A DNA stretch of 64,000 nucleotides from Agarivorans sp. Alg241-V36 (GCF_900537085.1 NZ_UNRE01000001.1:625163-689162), one strand, 5' to 3'. Positions 22,257 to 31,549 are shown, numbered from the stretch's first letter. Numbers and translations are program-made. Notes: a model not told the origin generated them from the sequence alone.

Positions 22257-22384
22257 ATTTCCCTCAACTCGAGATTTTTTGTCATTCTACTGGGCTTAGT
22301 TAGATGGGATATTGACTCAGCGCAGCTTTGCACTAGGGAAAACTGCGTAAACTTAGCCACTTATCAGCTTTGTTTGTTAATTTT

Positions 22385-22885
22385 ATGAGGTCTTTAGTGT
22401 TTACTCGCTTAAAACAATCTTTAGTCAAAGACATGCCGCGCTTATTAAGCTTGCCAGTAAAAATGTGTCCCTTTTCGCTGCAAGGTAAGGCCATGGAAAA
22501 AGCACTGGCTTTGAGTTTTGCAGAAGCGATTGAAGAGGGTGATTTAGATTTTCTAGAACAGCGCTGGTTAAAACTTACGGTGAGTGACTTAGCGGCAAGC
22601 TGGTATATCACTTTTGATAATGAGCGTTTAAGAGTTCAAGCTCAGGCGCCGCAAGTTGATGTAAGCTTTTCTGGCGAGTTGAATGACTTTGTGCTGATGA
22701 TGGGACGCAAAGAAGACCCCGATACCCTGTTTTTTCAGCGCCGCTTGAAAATTGAAGGTGATACAGAACTCGGTTTAGAGTTAAAAAACCTTTTGGATAA
22801 CCTCGATATTGATGATCTACCATCTTGGATGAGCGAACCCTTAAAGCAAGGCGCGGCGATGGTATCTGAATATCGTGTGGCGTAG
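22385..22885 (+). CDS. ubiT: UbiT, SCP2-domain accessory factor for anaerobic ubiquinone synthesis
   Basis: UbiT is a lipid-binding SCP2 protein needed, with UbiU and UbiV, for ubiquinone synthesis without O2. The protein (166 residues from the ATG at 22385; a TTG five codons earlier is also open) has the SCP2 fold with SWYITFDNERLRVQAQ and FFQRRLKIEGDTELGLELKNLLD. It is divergent from ubiUV. I looked for a consensus FNR site (TTGAT-N4-ATCAA) in the intergenic 128 bases and found none. Confidence 0.93.
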   Translation: MRSLVFTRLKQSLVKDMPRLLSLPVKMCPFSLQGKAMEKALALSFAEAIEEGDLDFLEQRWLKLTVSDLAASWYITFDNERLRVQAQAPQVDVSFSGELNDFVLMMGRKEDPDTLFFQRRLKIEGDTELGLELKNLLDNLDIDDLPSWMSEPLKQGAAMVSEYRVA

Positions 22886-23008
22886 ACCTTATTTTTAAAA
22901 ATTCAATGGCTTAAATGCATGCTATCTCCCGAATACTAAAGGTGATTTAAGCGCAACTTAGTACTTTTGAACTACACTGAAAACAGGGTGGATGATGAAG
23001 GGGGTTGC

Positions 23009-24178
23009 ATGCGATTTGTGCTGCTGTTGCTAGCAATAGTGTGGGGAAGCGCTAGCGCCGAGCAATTAAGCTTTCTTTATTACAGAGAGCAAGGCAAAGC
23101 TATTTTTCAAGAGTTGCTGGATGAGTTTTCAGCGCAAAGCCAGCATCAAGTTACTCTTTATCAAATCACTTCTGAAAGCCTAAAACCGTCGCTGATTAAA
23201 TCAGTGTTGCAAGGCACCGCTGCTGATGTGGCTTTTGCTCCTTCCGATATTATTGGCATTACAGAGCAAGCAAAGTTGTCTGCTGTGCCTCGTGAGTTTA
23301 TTGACTCCAGTACGCCGAGTTCCTTGTTACTCACTGCCACTATCGATGAGCAGTTGCATGGGATCCCGATTTTGCAGGGAAACCACCTCATGCTTTTCTA
23401 TAATCGCGGTTTAGTAGAGCAACCAGCCAGTGCTTGGCAAGAGTTACTAGATCAGAAAAAACACTTTGATGAGCAAGGCATTGCCACGATTGGCTGGAAT
23501 TACTCCGAGATGTATTGGTTCGCTGGGTTCTACAATACCTTTGGCGGTAGAATGACTCGTGGAAAATTGGTGACGCTTGACCAGCATCCCATGGAGGATG
23601 CCTTAAACTTTTATAAGAGTTTAACTAAACGCAGCTTAGTGAGTGCGGAGTGTACCTACGATTGCGGTTATAAAGACTTTATTGAAGGTAAGGTGGCATA
23701 TGCCATTAATGGTGAGTGGGCTATCGCAGATTTTGAACACCATCTCGGAGACGAACTCGGCATTGCCTTAATTCCTAATATTGGCAATCGTGCCTTTAAG
23801 CCGCTTTCCTCCAGCTTAGTTTTAGTCTTTCCTGATAATAGCTTGAACTCTAACAAAGCGGCGGCACTGAAGGAGTTAAGTGAGTATCTACAAAGCGAAA
23901 AGGTACAGCAGCGTTTATACCAAGAAGCTCGATTTTTGCCCGTAAATGCGGATTTACTGGATCAAATAAAACAACAATCAAACCCCAATGAAGCGGCAAT
24001 GTTAGCCCAGTTAGAGCAAGCCGTTCCTATGTCAGCAGAGGCTGCGCAAGCTAGTGCTTGGCTAGGATTGCGTAAGGGCTTTGAGCTATTTAGTAAAGGC
24101 GTACTAGATGCCGCCAAAGCCAGAGAGTATATGCAGCAATTTGCTGAGAGAGATTACAGGCAGACCCAAAAGCAATGA
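23009..24178 (+). CDS. Periplasmic extracellular solute-binding protein (family 1), paired with a sensor kinase
   Basis: A 389-residue protein from the ATG at 23009 (the frame is open 14 codons further upstream, but only this ATG gives a clean signal peptide and follows a GAAGGGGG site). The signal peptide ends at about GSASA. The mature part looks like an ABC-type sugar/polyamine family 1 binding protein: early LSFLYYREQGKAIFQELLDEF, then LHGIPILQGNHLMLFYNRGL and VAYAINGEWAIADFE. No ABC permease or ATPase gene is near; instead its stop overlaps the start of a histidine kinase by four bases. I infer that it presents a ligand to that kinase. The ligand cannot be told. Confidence 0.82.
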   Translation: MRFVLLLLAIVWGSASAEQLSFLYYREQGKAIFQELLDEFSAQSQHQVTLYQITSESLKPSLIKSVLQGTAADVAFAPSDIIGITEQAKLSAVPREFIDSSTPSSLLLTATIDEQLHGIPILQGNHLMLFYNRGLVEQPASAWQELLDQKKHFDEQGIATIGWNYSEMYWFAGFYNTFGGRMTRGKLVTLDQHPMEDALNFYKSLTKRSLVSAECTYDCGYKDFIEGKVAYAINGEWAIADFEHHLGDELGIALIPNIGNRAFKPLSSSLVLVFPDNSLNSNKAAALKELSEYLQSEKVQQRLYQEARFLPVNADLLDQIKQQSNPNEAAMLAQLEQAVPMSAEAAQASAWLGLRKGFELFSKGVLDAAKAREYMQQFAERDYRQTQKQ

Positions 24179-26094
24179 TGATAAAAGCTAATCAGCTGAG
24201 AACCACACTTGCGCTTAGTATTTTGTTGGGGGCTTTATTGCCCAGTATACTCATTGGCTCTTTTCTTCTTAAGCAAATTTCAGAACAAGACCAACAAGCA
24301 GTAACGCAAACCTTATATCTAAAAGCCAACAATATTGCCCAGAATATTCAGTATCAAGTAAGGCAACTGCTGCTTGATTTGCAAAGCCTTGCTCAAGTGA
24401 ATGACGTAGTACTTACACCCACCTCTGCCATTTTTGGCTTTCACTCTAATCAACTAATTAGTGAGGTACTGCAGCAAAATAGCTGGGCTTCAGCTATTTA
24501 TATTGTCGATTTAGAAGGTCAAATTATAGAAGGAGCGCCGCTACAGGCGGAGATACTGGATATACAGGTGCATAGCGCTGCCATTCAACGTTTAAACGAG
24601 CAAGTTAAGCAGGGCAGAAAAGAAGCCTTAATCGAAGTTTATCAAGACTCGGAGTTTGCTCAGTTGGTGGCCAGCATTGATGGTATAGATAGCGACTCAG
24701 GATTGTTATTGATGCAGCCCCTGCTTCAGAAGAATTTAAATGCCATTGAAGATAGCCAGCAAGTTGGTGCTTTGGTGGTGTTTGTGCCTATGCAGTCGGT
24801 ATGGCGTGAAGCAGCTTCGCGAATTTCTCAACAAGGCTCTTTTGAGCTATTTCATTCGCAACGTTTATTGTTCAAAGGTGTTAAAGGCGAGCAACCTGAA
24901 CGACGATTTTATATTGATGTAGATTTAGATCTAAGCCAAATGACAGAGCCTCTCTCCTTATCATTGAGCGCGCAAAGCCGCTCACTATGGGGCTTGCTGG
25001 TAGAGCGCCAATCAAATGTAGTCATTGTATTGCTGGTGGTGTTTGTGCTGGTGGCCATTATTGCTATTGCGATGACTCGGCGAATTACTGAGCCCTTAGA
25101 ACACTTAAGCCGCTTGGTTAGCAATTACTCCAAAGGTCGCTATGACACTAAAGTTCCCTCGCTAGCCTATGAGGAGTTTAATCAAGTGGGGGGCTTACTG
25201 GAAAGCATGGCGGCAAAAGTTACTCGAGATCAAGAACAACTTGAGCAACGGGTCGCGGAGCGAACTAAGGAGTTAGAGCAGGCCAATTCGACCTTACAAC
25301 ATACCTTAGCCAAGTTAAACGATACTCAGCTAGAGCTTGTAGAAAAAGAGAAAATGGCTGCATTAGGTGGCTTGGTTGCCGGTATGGCGCATGAGCTTAA
25401 TACCCCTTTAGGTGTTGGCATAACCGCTGCGTCTCAATTGGTTAGTAATTATCAAAGTATTGGGCAGCAATTAAATGAGGGAGCCTTAGCCCGCGCTGAG
25501 CTCGAGAATATGCTGGAGCAAGGTATTGAAGGTGGTAAGTTGCTTGAGAGTAGCTTGCAACGCTCTGCGGCTTTAGTTAATACATTTAAAGCTTTAGCGG
25601 GCAGTGATATTGATTCGAGCTTGCAACGGCTTAATTTGAAAACTTGGTTAGAGCAGCAGTTGCAGATGTTTCTCCAGCCCTTTACTGAACTGAACATACA
25701 GCTTAGCGTTTCTGGTAGTAATCCCAGTATGTTAGTTAATCAACGTGCGCTTGAGTTGGTGTTGTCTTGTCTCATTGATAACTCGATTCAACACGGCTTT
25801 GCTAGCCATGGCTACCCTCACGTAAAAGTGGATATTGAGTCCAACCAAGAAATGGTAGAAATTAACTATCAAGATAATGGTAGCGGGGTATCTAACGAGG
25901 ATATAAATCTTATCTTTAATCCCTTTTATACTACTGGGCGTAGTTCTGGAAATGTGGGCTTAGGGCTAAACCAAGTATACAACCTGGTTCACCAGCATCT
26001 ATTGGGGAGTGTAGAAACCTACAATGCAGAGCCTCAGGGGTTAGGTTTTACTATTCGTTTACCTCGCGAGTACGGAAAGAATCACGCCGTTTAG
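24175..26094 (+). CDS. Membrane sensor histidine kinase, no cognate regulator nearby
   Basis: A 639-residue kinase. TM1 lies at about residues 12-33, a periplasmic Cache-like sensor at 35-278, TM2 at about 281-301, HAMP at 300-352, and a Glu/Gln-rich coiled coil at 353-395. The H-box is GLVAGMAHELNTPLG with phosphoacceptor H406. The catalytic domain has N-box CLIDNSIQHG, DNGSGV and GLGLNQVYNL. The HELNTPLG form belongs to a distinct HisKA subgroup. No receiver domain is fused and no response regulator lies in the window. The start overlaps the binding-protein stop (ATGATGA), which ties the two together. Confidence 0.92.
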   Translation: MMIKANQLRTTLALSILLGALLPSILIGSFLLKQISEQDQQAVTQTLYLKANNIAQNIQYQVRQLLLDLQSLAQVNDVVLTPTSAIFGFHSNQLISEVLQQNSWASAIYIVDLEGQIIEGAPLQAEILDIQVHSAAIQRLNEQVKQGRKEALIEVYQDSEFAQLVASIDGIDSDSGLLLMQPLLQKNLNAIEDSQQVGALVVFVPMQSVWREAASRISQQGSFELFHSQRLLFKGVKGEQPERRFYIDVDLDLSQMTEPLSLSLSAQSRSLWGLLVERQSNVVIVLLVVFVLVAIIAIAMTRRITEPLEHLSRLVSNYSKGRYDTKVPSLAYEEFNQVGGLLESMAAKVTRDQEQLEQRVAERTKELEQANSTLQHTLAKLNDTQLELVEKEKMAALGGLVAGMAHELNTPLGVGITAASQLVSNYQSIGQQLNEGALARAELENMLEQGIEGGKLLESSLQRSAALVNTFKALAGSDIDSSLQRLNLKTWLEQQLQMFLQPFTELNIQLSVSGSNPSMLVNQRALELVLSCLIDNSIQHGFASHGYPHVKVDIESNQEMVEINYQDNGSGVSNEDINLIFNPFYTTGRSSGNVGLGLNQVYNLVHQHLLGSVETYNAEPQGLGFTIRLPREYGKNHAV

Positions 26095-26483
26095 CCTTTT
26101 TTAGGCCAAGTAACAATTTTCCCGTTGTCAAAAATGCTACCCGACTGCGCCACTCTAAGAGAGACAAATATGTTGTCTAGGGCAATATGGCTATGCTGAT
26201 GGATTATCTTAGCTAGTAGGCTAATTAGTTGTTGTTGGCGCTTTTCGCTGTGTACATCGGGAACAAATAGTTCAACCATAATCGGTGGCTGATGAGTGTG
26301 TTGTTGGTGATGAACTTGTTGGTTTACGAAGTAGTGTCCTGGCTGAGTGTAGTGCCACTCTATGCTGATATGCTCTAATTGAATTTTGGCTTGTTGGGCA
26401 AAAGCATTGGCTAGCTTATCGAGAAGGCTAGGCATATCAATGGCATTAGGTAAGGCTAAGGAGCGAATATGCACTATCGGCAT
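26091..26483 (-). CDS. Tautomerase/MIF-superfamily-like small protein
   Basis: A 130-residue cytoplasmic protein. It starts Met-Pro-Ile-Val, so removal of Met would expose Pro1, the catalytic base of the tautomerase superfamily. The length and the order beta-alpha-beta, with an extension LDKLANAFAQQAKIQ and the later RQQQLISLLAKIIHQ helix, fit a 5-carboxymethyl-2-hydroxymuconate-isomerase-like fold. Substrate unknown. The middle is His/Gln-rich (QQVHHQQHTHQ). It is convergent with the sensor kinase, overlapping its stop by four bases. The assignment rests on fold-type reasoning, so confidence is moderate. Confidence 0.6.
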   Translation of the reverse strand: MPIVHIRSLALPNAIDMPSLLDKLANAFAQQAKIQLEHISIEWHYTQPGHYFVNQQVHHQQHTHQPPIMVELFVPDVHSEKRQQQLISLLAKIIHQHSHIALDNIFVSLRVAQSGSIFDNGKIVTWPKKG

Positions 26484-26531
26484 TTACAGCTTCTCCCGTT
26501 AATTGTTATTACTTTCCTCTAGCCTAACTCA

Positions 26532-27236
26532 TTACTTAAATTGTTCAAATTGTTGTTGAATTTGTTGATATAACTCTGCCGTCCACTCTGGCAAATGATC
26601 GGGCACTGGAAACAGTGGCAGAAGCCTAGGGTCGTGCGGTGTAATAACTACCTGACTATTGCCTGGGCCGATACGTTCAACCAATACAAACAGGTCTTCA
26701 ATGTTTTGATCTCCCATGGCCAAGCAACCTACCGAGGAAGTTTTACCATGGATAAAAATATTAGAGCCGGGTTGGTGGCGTTGCTCTTTTTTGGCCATAG
26801 CTAAGTCAAAGCTATTGGGGTAGTTAAGCTTCATCGATAAGTGGAATTTGCTGTTAGGGTTTAAAGCTTCAATCTCATAAATACCTTCGGGAACCTGTAA
26901 ATCACCTTCACGCAACTTGGGGCCTGCTGTGCCACTAGCATGGCGGATCCAATAGGTATGGATGTACTTGTAACCTTCTCCAGAATCGGCCCATAACTCT
27001 AGTCTGCGTGATCGCTTGCTGGCCAATAAGGTGATTTTTTGTGGTGGGTAATCCACTTTTGCGGCTACAAATAGCGGCAATAGTCGCTTTAGACTATCGT
27101 TATGGTAAGTGTTAATTACTTGTTTAATCGACCGTTTACTGGTTGGCAGTGACGATGATTCGGCCCAGTTGCTGGCAAACAGTGAAAAGCTGCAGCAAGC
27201 AAAAAGCGCTAGGCTGCAAAGTCGATAAAAACGCAA
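26532..27236 (-). CDS. Exported L,D-transpeptidase-family protein (YkuD fold, YafK/DpaA-like)
   Basis: A 234-residue exported protein with a signal peptide over about residues 1-22 and a YkuD domain. The catalytic motif is FIHGKTSSVGCLAMGD with H163 and nucleophile C171. The order of blocks (LRLEGDLQVPEGIY-like segment, then NYPNSFDLA, then the HG..S.GC motif) resembles E. coli YafK/DpaA, which cleaves the Lpp-peptidoglycan link, more than ErfK/YbiS-type crosslinkers; no LysM domain is present. The start is TTG at 27234-27236 because a stop lies two codons upstream and no ATG precedes the signal peptide. Confidence 0.85.
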   Translation of the reverse strand: MRFYRLCSLALFACCSFSLFASNWAESSSLPTSKRSIKQVINTYHNDSLKRLLPLFVAAKVDYPPQKITLLASKRSRRLELWADSGEGYKYIHTYWIRHASGTAGPKLREGDLQVPEGIYEIEALNPNSKFHLSMKLNYPNSFDLAMAKKEQRHQPGSNIFIHGKTSSVGCLAMGDQNIEDLFVLVERIGPGNSQVVITPHDPRLLPLFPVPDHLPEWTAELYQQIQQQFEQFK

Positions 27237-27367
27237 AAGTTAATACTCTATCGATTAAGTGAGAGAGAAGTGTACTTGTAGTTGCTAGCGAGCGCCATAG
27301 TTGAGGCTTTGATGCGAGCAAAAGCGGCGACATGCGCCCACGGTCAACATCATGAGGAGGCCTTTAT

Positions 27368-28087
27368 TTGTTGGTTATTAGACTTGCTTTATTAACTGTT
27401 AGCCTGCTGTGTTGTGGCCAGCTAAGTGCGCGAACACTTGAGCAACTAGATTATTACAGTGAAGAGTTTTTTCCTTATAACTATCTTGAACAAGGTCAGG
27501 CAGTAGGCTTTTCAGTTGAGTTACTGGCGCTGATCTTTGCCCAGCTAGAAAGCCCTGCGCCTGAGGTTAAAATTGTACCGTGGACACGCGGTTACGCCAC
27601 CCTGCAACATCAAGCATTTACTGTACTGTTTTCTACTATTAAGACTCCACAGCGGGCAGACAGGTTTGAGTGGGCTTGTCCTATTAATGTAAGCCGAGGC
27701 AAGTTTTATGGTTTAACTGATAGTGAGCTGGAAATTACCTCGCTAAAAGATGCCGAGAATCTAAAAATAGCGATTATGAAAGGGCAGGCCATCGACGGTT
27801 TCTTAACGCGATCTGACTTTACTGCAGAGCTAATACCGGTAAAAAGTGTTGAGCAAGCCTTTAGGTTACTTGCACTGCGCAGAGTAGATTTAATCGCCTT
27901 AACAGAGCAAAGTTTAGAAGGTCATCAATCTAGTTTTAAACCCTTATATACCCTGTTTGAACATGATTACTGTTTTGCCTTTAATCGCTCGATTAGCCAA
28001 CAAGAGCTAGCTCGTTTCCAAGCCGCCTTAGAGCAAGTGCGCCAATCAGACGCTTTCGAAAAACTTTATCAAAAGTACTTTTACTAG
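27368..28087 (+). CDS. Orphan periplasmic amino-acid-type binding protein (SBP family 3 like)
   Basis: A 239-residue exported protein; the signal peptide runs to about residue 22 (CGQLSA). The mature part fits the family 3 binding fold: LDYYSEEFFPYNYLEQGQAVGFSVELLALIF at the start, the GFSVELL pattern, and a late KLYQKYFY terminus typical of these proteins. No transporter genes adjoin it, so it may act in sensing or as a remnant. The start is one of two adjacent TTG codons (27368 or 27371) seven to ten bases after a strong GAGGAGG site. Confidence 0.8.
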   Translation: MLVIRLALLTVSLLCCGQLSARTLEQLDYYSEEFFPYNYLEQGQAVGFSVELLALIFAQLESPAPEVKIVPWTRGYATLQHQAFTVLFSTIKTPQRADRFEWACPINVSRGKFYGLTDSELEITSLKDAENLKIAIMKGQAIDGFLTRSDFTAELIPVKSVEQAFRLLALRRVDLIALTEQSLEGHQSSFKPLYTLFEHDYCFAFNRSISQQELARFQAALEQVRQSDAFEKLYQKYFY

Positions 28088-28246
28088 GCGAAATTCTGCA
28101 ACTTTAGTCGTACGAGTCATGTTAATAACTTGTTAATGGTGGCAACTGTGTCTAGGATGAAAATTCAATAAAATCATTGTGATTTATTAACCACTACCTG
28201 TTTGGCTCAAGCGCTTGCTGGGCTGTTTACTAAGGAGAGTAACATC

Positions 28247-29251
28247 ATGCGTCATTGGCTAAGCAAGGTCGCGCTAATCACTAGTGCTTTATCTTTTTCA
28301 GTACAGGCCGACACCGGAACAAATTACCTATTGGCAACAGCCAGTACTGGCGGCACTTACTATCCTGTTGGTGTTGCGCTGGCAACTTTAACCAAGGTGA
28401 AAATTCAGCCAAAACACAAGGTCAGTGTTTCTGCTATTAACTCTGCCGGCTCCGGCGAAAATATTAAATTGCTTCGAGATAAAGAGGCGCAGTTTGCCAT
28501 TCTGCAGGGGTTATACGGCTCTTATGCGGTTAATGGCAGCGGACCATTAGAGAAAGAAGGTAAGCAAGCTCACCTGCGTTCAATCACGATGTTATGGCAA
28601 AACGTTGAACAGTTTGTTGTTAAGAACGAGCATGCTAAGAGTGGCGATTTAAGCGATTTGATGGCCTTAGCCGGTAAAAAAGTGGCATTAGGTAAAAAGA
28701 ACTCTGGAACCATTGGTTCTAATCGCTTTTTGTTAGGTAATTTAGGTGTAGATATCGACAAACAGATGGAGCTGTTTTCCGCTGGCTATGGTCCTTCTGC
28801 CGAGGCCTTACAAAACGGTCAAGTAGAAGCTATTAATACACCGGCCGGTGCACCAACTGGTGCGGTGACCAAACTATTTGCAGCAGCCGGTGGCGACGTT
28901 AGCCCTTTGGATGTGACCGATGAGCAAATAGAAAAAGCTAACGGTGGCTTAGGCTTATGGACTCGTTATGTGATTCCTGCTGGTACTTACCCTAATTTGA
29001 ACAAAGACTGGAACACCATGGCGCAGCCAAACTTTTTGGCAGTACATGCTGATGTAGACGAGGAGTTTGTTTACTTACTCACTAAAACTATCTACGAAAA
29101 CTTAGGCTTTTTGCAGGCGATTCATAAGGCGACAAATGCCATGGCTTTAGACAAGGCATTGGCTGGTTTGCCTGCTCCTTTACACCCTGGTGCTGCGCGT
29201 TACTACCGTGAAGCCGGCTTAAACATTCCTGATAACTTGGTTGCACAATAG
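28247..29251 (+). CDS. TAXI-family TRAP transporter solute-binding subunit
   Basis: The periplasmic subunit of a tripartite ATP-independent transporter of the TAXI class. The protein is 334 residues from the ATG at 28247, which follows AAGGAG; the frame extends 15 codons upstream without a good start. The signal peptide ends near SFSVQA. The family signature TASTGGTYYPVGVAL is at the mature N-terminus, followed by AINSAGSGENIKLL. The substrate of TAXI systems is often glutamate or another carboxylate, but it cannot be assigned here. The fused permease follows after 58 bases with a hairpin between them. Confidence 0.95.
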   Translation: MRHWLSKVALITSALSFSVQADTGTNYLLATASTGGTYYPVGVALATLTKVKIQPKHKVSVSAINSAGSGENIKLLRDKEAQFAILQGLYGSYAVNGSGPLEKEGKQAHLRSITMLWQNVEQFVVKNEHAKSGDLSDLMALAGKKVALGKKNSGTIGSNRFLLGNLGVDIDKQMELFSAGYGPSAEALQNGQVEAINTPAGAPTGAVTKLFAAAGGDVSPLDVTDEQIEKANGGLGLWTRYVIPAGTYPNLNKDWNTMAQPNFLAVHADVDEEFVYLLTKTIYENLGFLQAIHKATNAMALDKALAGLPAPLHPGAARYYREAGLNIPDNLVAQ

Positions 29252-29259
29252 TTGTTTTG

Positions 29260-29279
29260 CCTAGGCCTCAGGGCCTAGG
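29260..29279 (+). other. Intercistronic hairpin between TRAP binding protein and permease
   Basis: The perfect stem CCTAGGC/GCCTAGG with a six-base loop lies 9 bases after the binding-protein stop codon. Only a weak pyrimidine-rich tail follows, so partial termination or 3'-end mRNA protection is more likely than full termination. Such hairpins often let the binding protein be made in excess over the permease. Confidence 0.55.
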
Positions 29280-29309
29280 TCTCCTTTACCTCCCTCAGGA
29301 TTCATCACT

Positions 29310-31391
29310 ATGCAATGGAATGCCGTACCTGACAGTATTCGTCAAGAAGTTGAAGATACCCGCGCTGTACCCCTTATTTACGTTTTAGGCATTATTATTA
29401 GTTTGGCTCATGTCTACTTCAATATTTTTGCAGATATTGCTGTGCTTCAGCAAAATATCCTCCATTTCGCCGGATTTATTTTGCTTTGCGGTTTGCTAAA
29501 ACCTTTAAGTTCGCAGCGACAACTGGCCATTTTGGACAAACTTTGGGTACTCGCCATTGCCTGCTCAGCGATATATTTATTGTTTGCCGAAGATCTTATT
29601 TATGAACGTGGTGTGCGTTTGGTGGCATTAGATTGGTTGTGCGGCACTGTGGTGATTTTGGGTGCGATAGATATGACGCGCCGAGCCACTGGCTGGGTGA
29701 TTCCGATATTAATTGTAACCGCGATATCCTACCTTGCTTGGTGGGGAAACTATGTGCCAGGAGTGTTTCAGTTTAAAGGCCTTAGCCTGGAGACTCTGCT
29801 ATTTAGAAGCATTTATGGCGATGATGCTATTTTTGGTAATATCGCGCGCATTTCCGCAAGTTTTGTTTTCATGTTTATCTTATTCGGCGCATTTTTGTTG
29901 CGATCGGGTGCTGGTGATTTTGTCATTCACCTCTCTAAGAGCATTGCTAGCCGCTTGGTTGGTGGTCCTGGTATTGTGGCAATTATTGCCTCTGGCCTTA
30001 CTGGTACTATTTCTGGAAGTGCTGTAGCCAATACTGCGTCTACTGGAGTTGTGACCATTCCATTAATGAAAAATGCTGGTTTTAGCCCGCGCTTTGCGGC
30101 GGCTGTTGAAGCATCGGCGTCTACTGGCGGGCAAATTGTTCCCCCTATCATGGGAGCTGGCGCTTTTGTGATGGCCAGTTATACGCAAATTCCTTACAGC
30201 ACCATTGTCATGGTGAGTATTCTTCCGGCTATTTTGTATTTTGCATCGCTGGTTTTTTATGTACGAACTGAATCATATAAAGCGGGCTTAACGCGCACCA
30301 TGGAGCAAACTGCACCCTTATTACCCATGGTGATGCGCGAAGGGCTGTCGTTTATTGTGCCGGTCACCTTGTTGATTGTATTGCTGGTAATGGGCTATAC
30401 GCCCACTTATGCGGCGGTGATTGCGATTATTGCGGTGGTAGTGAGCTCGTGGTTTACCCCAAACAAGATGGGCTTCTCGGCCATTGCAGATGCTTTCGCG
30501 CTGGGTTCGCGCAACATGGTAGTCACCGCGGTGCTGTTGTGTTCGGTGGGCTTAATCGTCAATGTTATTGCAACTGCCGGTATTGGAAATACTTTTTCCT
30601 TGATGATTACAGAGTGGTCGGGCGGTAGCTTGTTAGTGGCACTATTGCTGGTGGCCGTGGCGTCTTTAGTGTTAGGCATGGGCTTACCCGTAACCGCTTC
30701 TTATATTGTGTTGGCGACCTTGTCTGCTCCTGCTTTGTTACAGTTAATGGCAAACGTAGAGTTGGTTAGCGCCTTAAGCTCTGGTGCCCTAAGTGCTGAT
30801 GTTCAAGCCATTCTTATGCTGGTGGGAGTTAGCCCCGAGCAAGGAGCAATGAGTGTTGCTCAGGCACAAGCCCTAATTAACGATATGCCAGATGAAATGA
30901 TGGCTATACTGCGGCCAATGTTACTGGATGAACACCAGCTATCGATGTTGTTATTGGCGGCTCATTTAGTGATTTTTTGGCTCTCACAAGATAGCAACGT
31001 TACGCCTCCGGTGTGCTTGTGTACCTTTACCGCAGCCGCGATTGCTAAGTCTCCGCCTATGGCCACTGGTTTTACCTCATGGAAAATCGCCAAAGGCTTG
31101 TACATTATTCCTATTTTGTTTGCTTACACCCCGCTAGCGCAGGGCGATTGGTTAGCTGCTTTTCAGGTATTTATCTTCGCCTTGCCTGGCTTGTATGCTT
31201 TTACCTTAGTGATGCAAGGCTGGCAAAAACGCCAACTGAAACATTGGGAGAGGGCGCTTTTAGTAGTAATCGCCGTCGCGTTGTTAAGCCCAGTGGCTAT
31301 GCACTGGCAAGTTATCGCTTTAGTGAGTTTATTGGGCGTAATGTTTTACATTCAACGAAGCAGCAAACAAGTTGTTGAACTAACATCATGA
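29310..31391 (+). CDS. TRAP transporter fused 4TM/12TM permease
   Basis: A 693-residue inner-membrane protein in which the small (DctQ-like) and large (DctM-like) TRAP subunits are fused, as is normal for TAXI systems. The large-subunit core is recognisable from SGLTGTISGSAVANTASTG and PPIMGAGAFVMA (about residues 229-285), with the repeat of this half later (LVLGMGLPVTASYIVLATLSAPAL, split motif near residues 450-475). It uses a Na+ or H+ gradient to import the solute delivered by the upstream binding protein. The ATG follows CTCAGGA. Confidence 0.95.
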   Translation: MQWNAVPDSIRQEVEDTRAVPLIYVLGIIISLAHVYFNIFADIAVLQQNILHFAGFILLCGLLKPLSSQRQLAILDKLWVLAIACSAIYLLFAEDLIYERGVRLVALDWLCGTVVILGAIDMTRRATGWVIPILIVTAISYLAWWGNYVPGVFQFKGLSLETLLFRSIYGDDAIFGNIARISASFVFMFILFGAFLLRSGAGDFVIHLSKSIASRLVGGPGIVAIIASGLTGTISGSAVANTASTGVVTIPLMKNAGFSPRFAAAVEASASTGGQIVPPIMGAGAFVMASYTQIPYSTIVMVSILPAILYFASLVFYVRTESYKAGLTRTMEQTAPLLPMVMREGLSFIVPVTLLIVLLVMGYTPTYAAVIAIIAVVVSSWFTPNKMGFSAIADAFALGSRNMVVTAVLLCSVGLIVNVIATAGIGNTFSLMITEWSGGSLLVALLLVAVASLVLGMGLPVTASYIVLATLSAPALLQLMANVELVSALSSGALSADVQAILMLVGVSPEQGAMSVAQAQALINDMPDEMMAILRPMLLDEHQLSMLLLAAHLVIFWLSQDSNVTPPVCLCTFTAAAIAKSPPMATGFTSWKIAKGLYIIPILFAYTPLAQGDWLAAFQVFIFALPGLYAFTLVMQGWQKRQLKHWERALLVVIAVALLSPVAMHWQVIALVSLLGVMFYIQRSSKQVVELTS

Positions 31392-31549
31392 TATTTAGCG
31401 TTTAGTGATGAATTATTTCACTGCAACCCTTGAGGCTTAGTGCCAGTTCACAGTTTGCATTTGCAGGTGAAACTGCGCGCTATCTCTGACTAGAATGTCT
31501 GTTCAATCTGGTTAATATGAACTTATTGATAATGCCTTAGAGAATAAAG

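Noticed and set aside
22257-22384. FNR site between ubiU and ubiT
   Set aside because: TTGACTCAGCGCAG has only the left half of the consensus and no dyad partner.
28088-28246. CRP site upstream of the TRAP operon (TTGTGATTTATTAACC)
   Set aside because: Only the TGTGA half matches; the TCACA half is absent.
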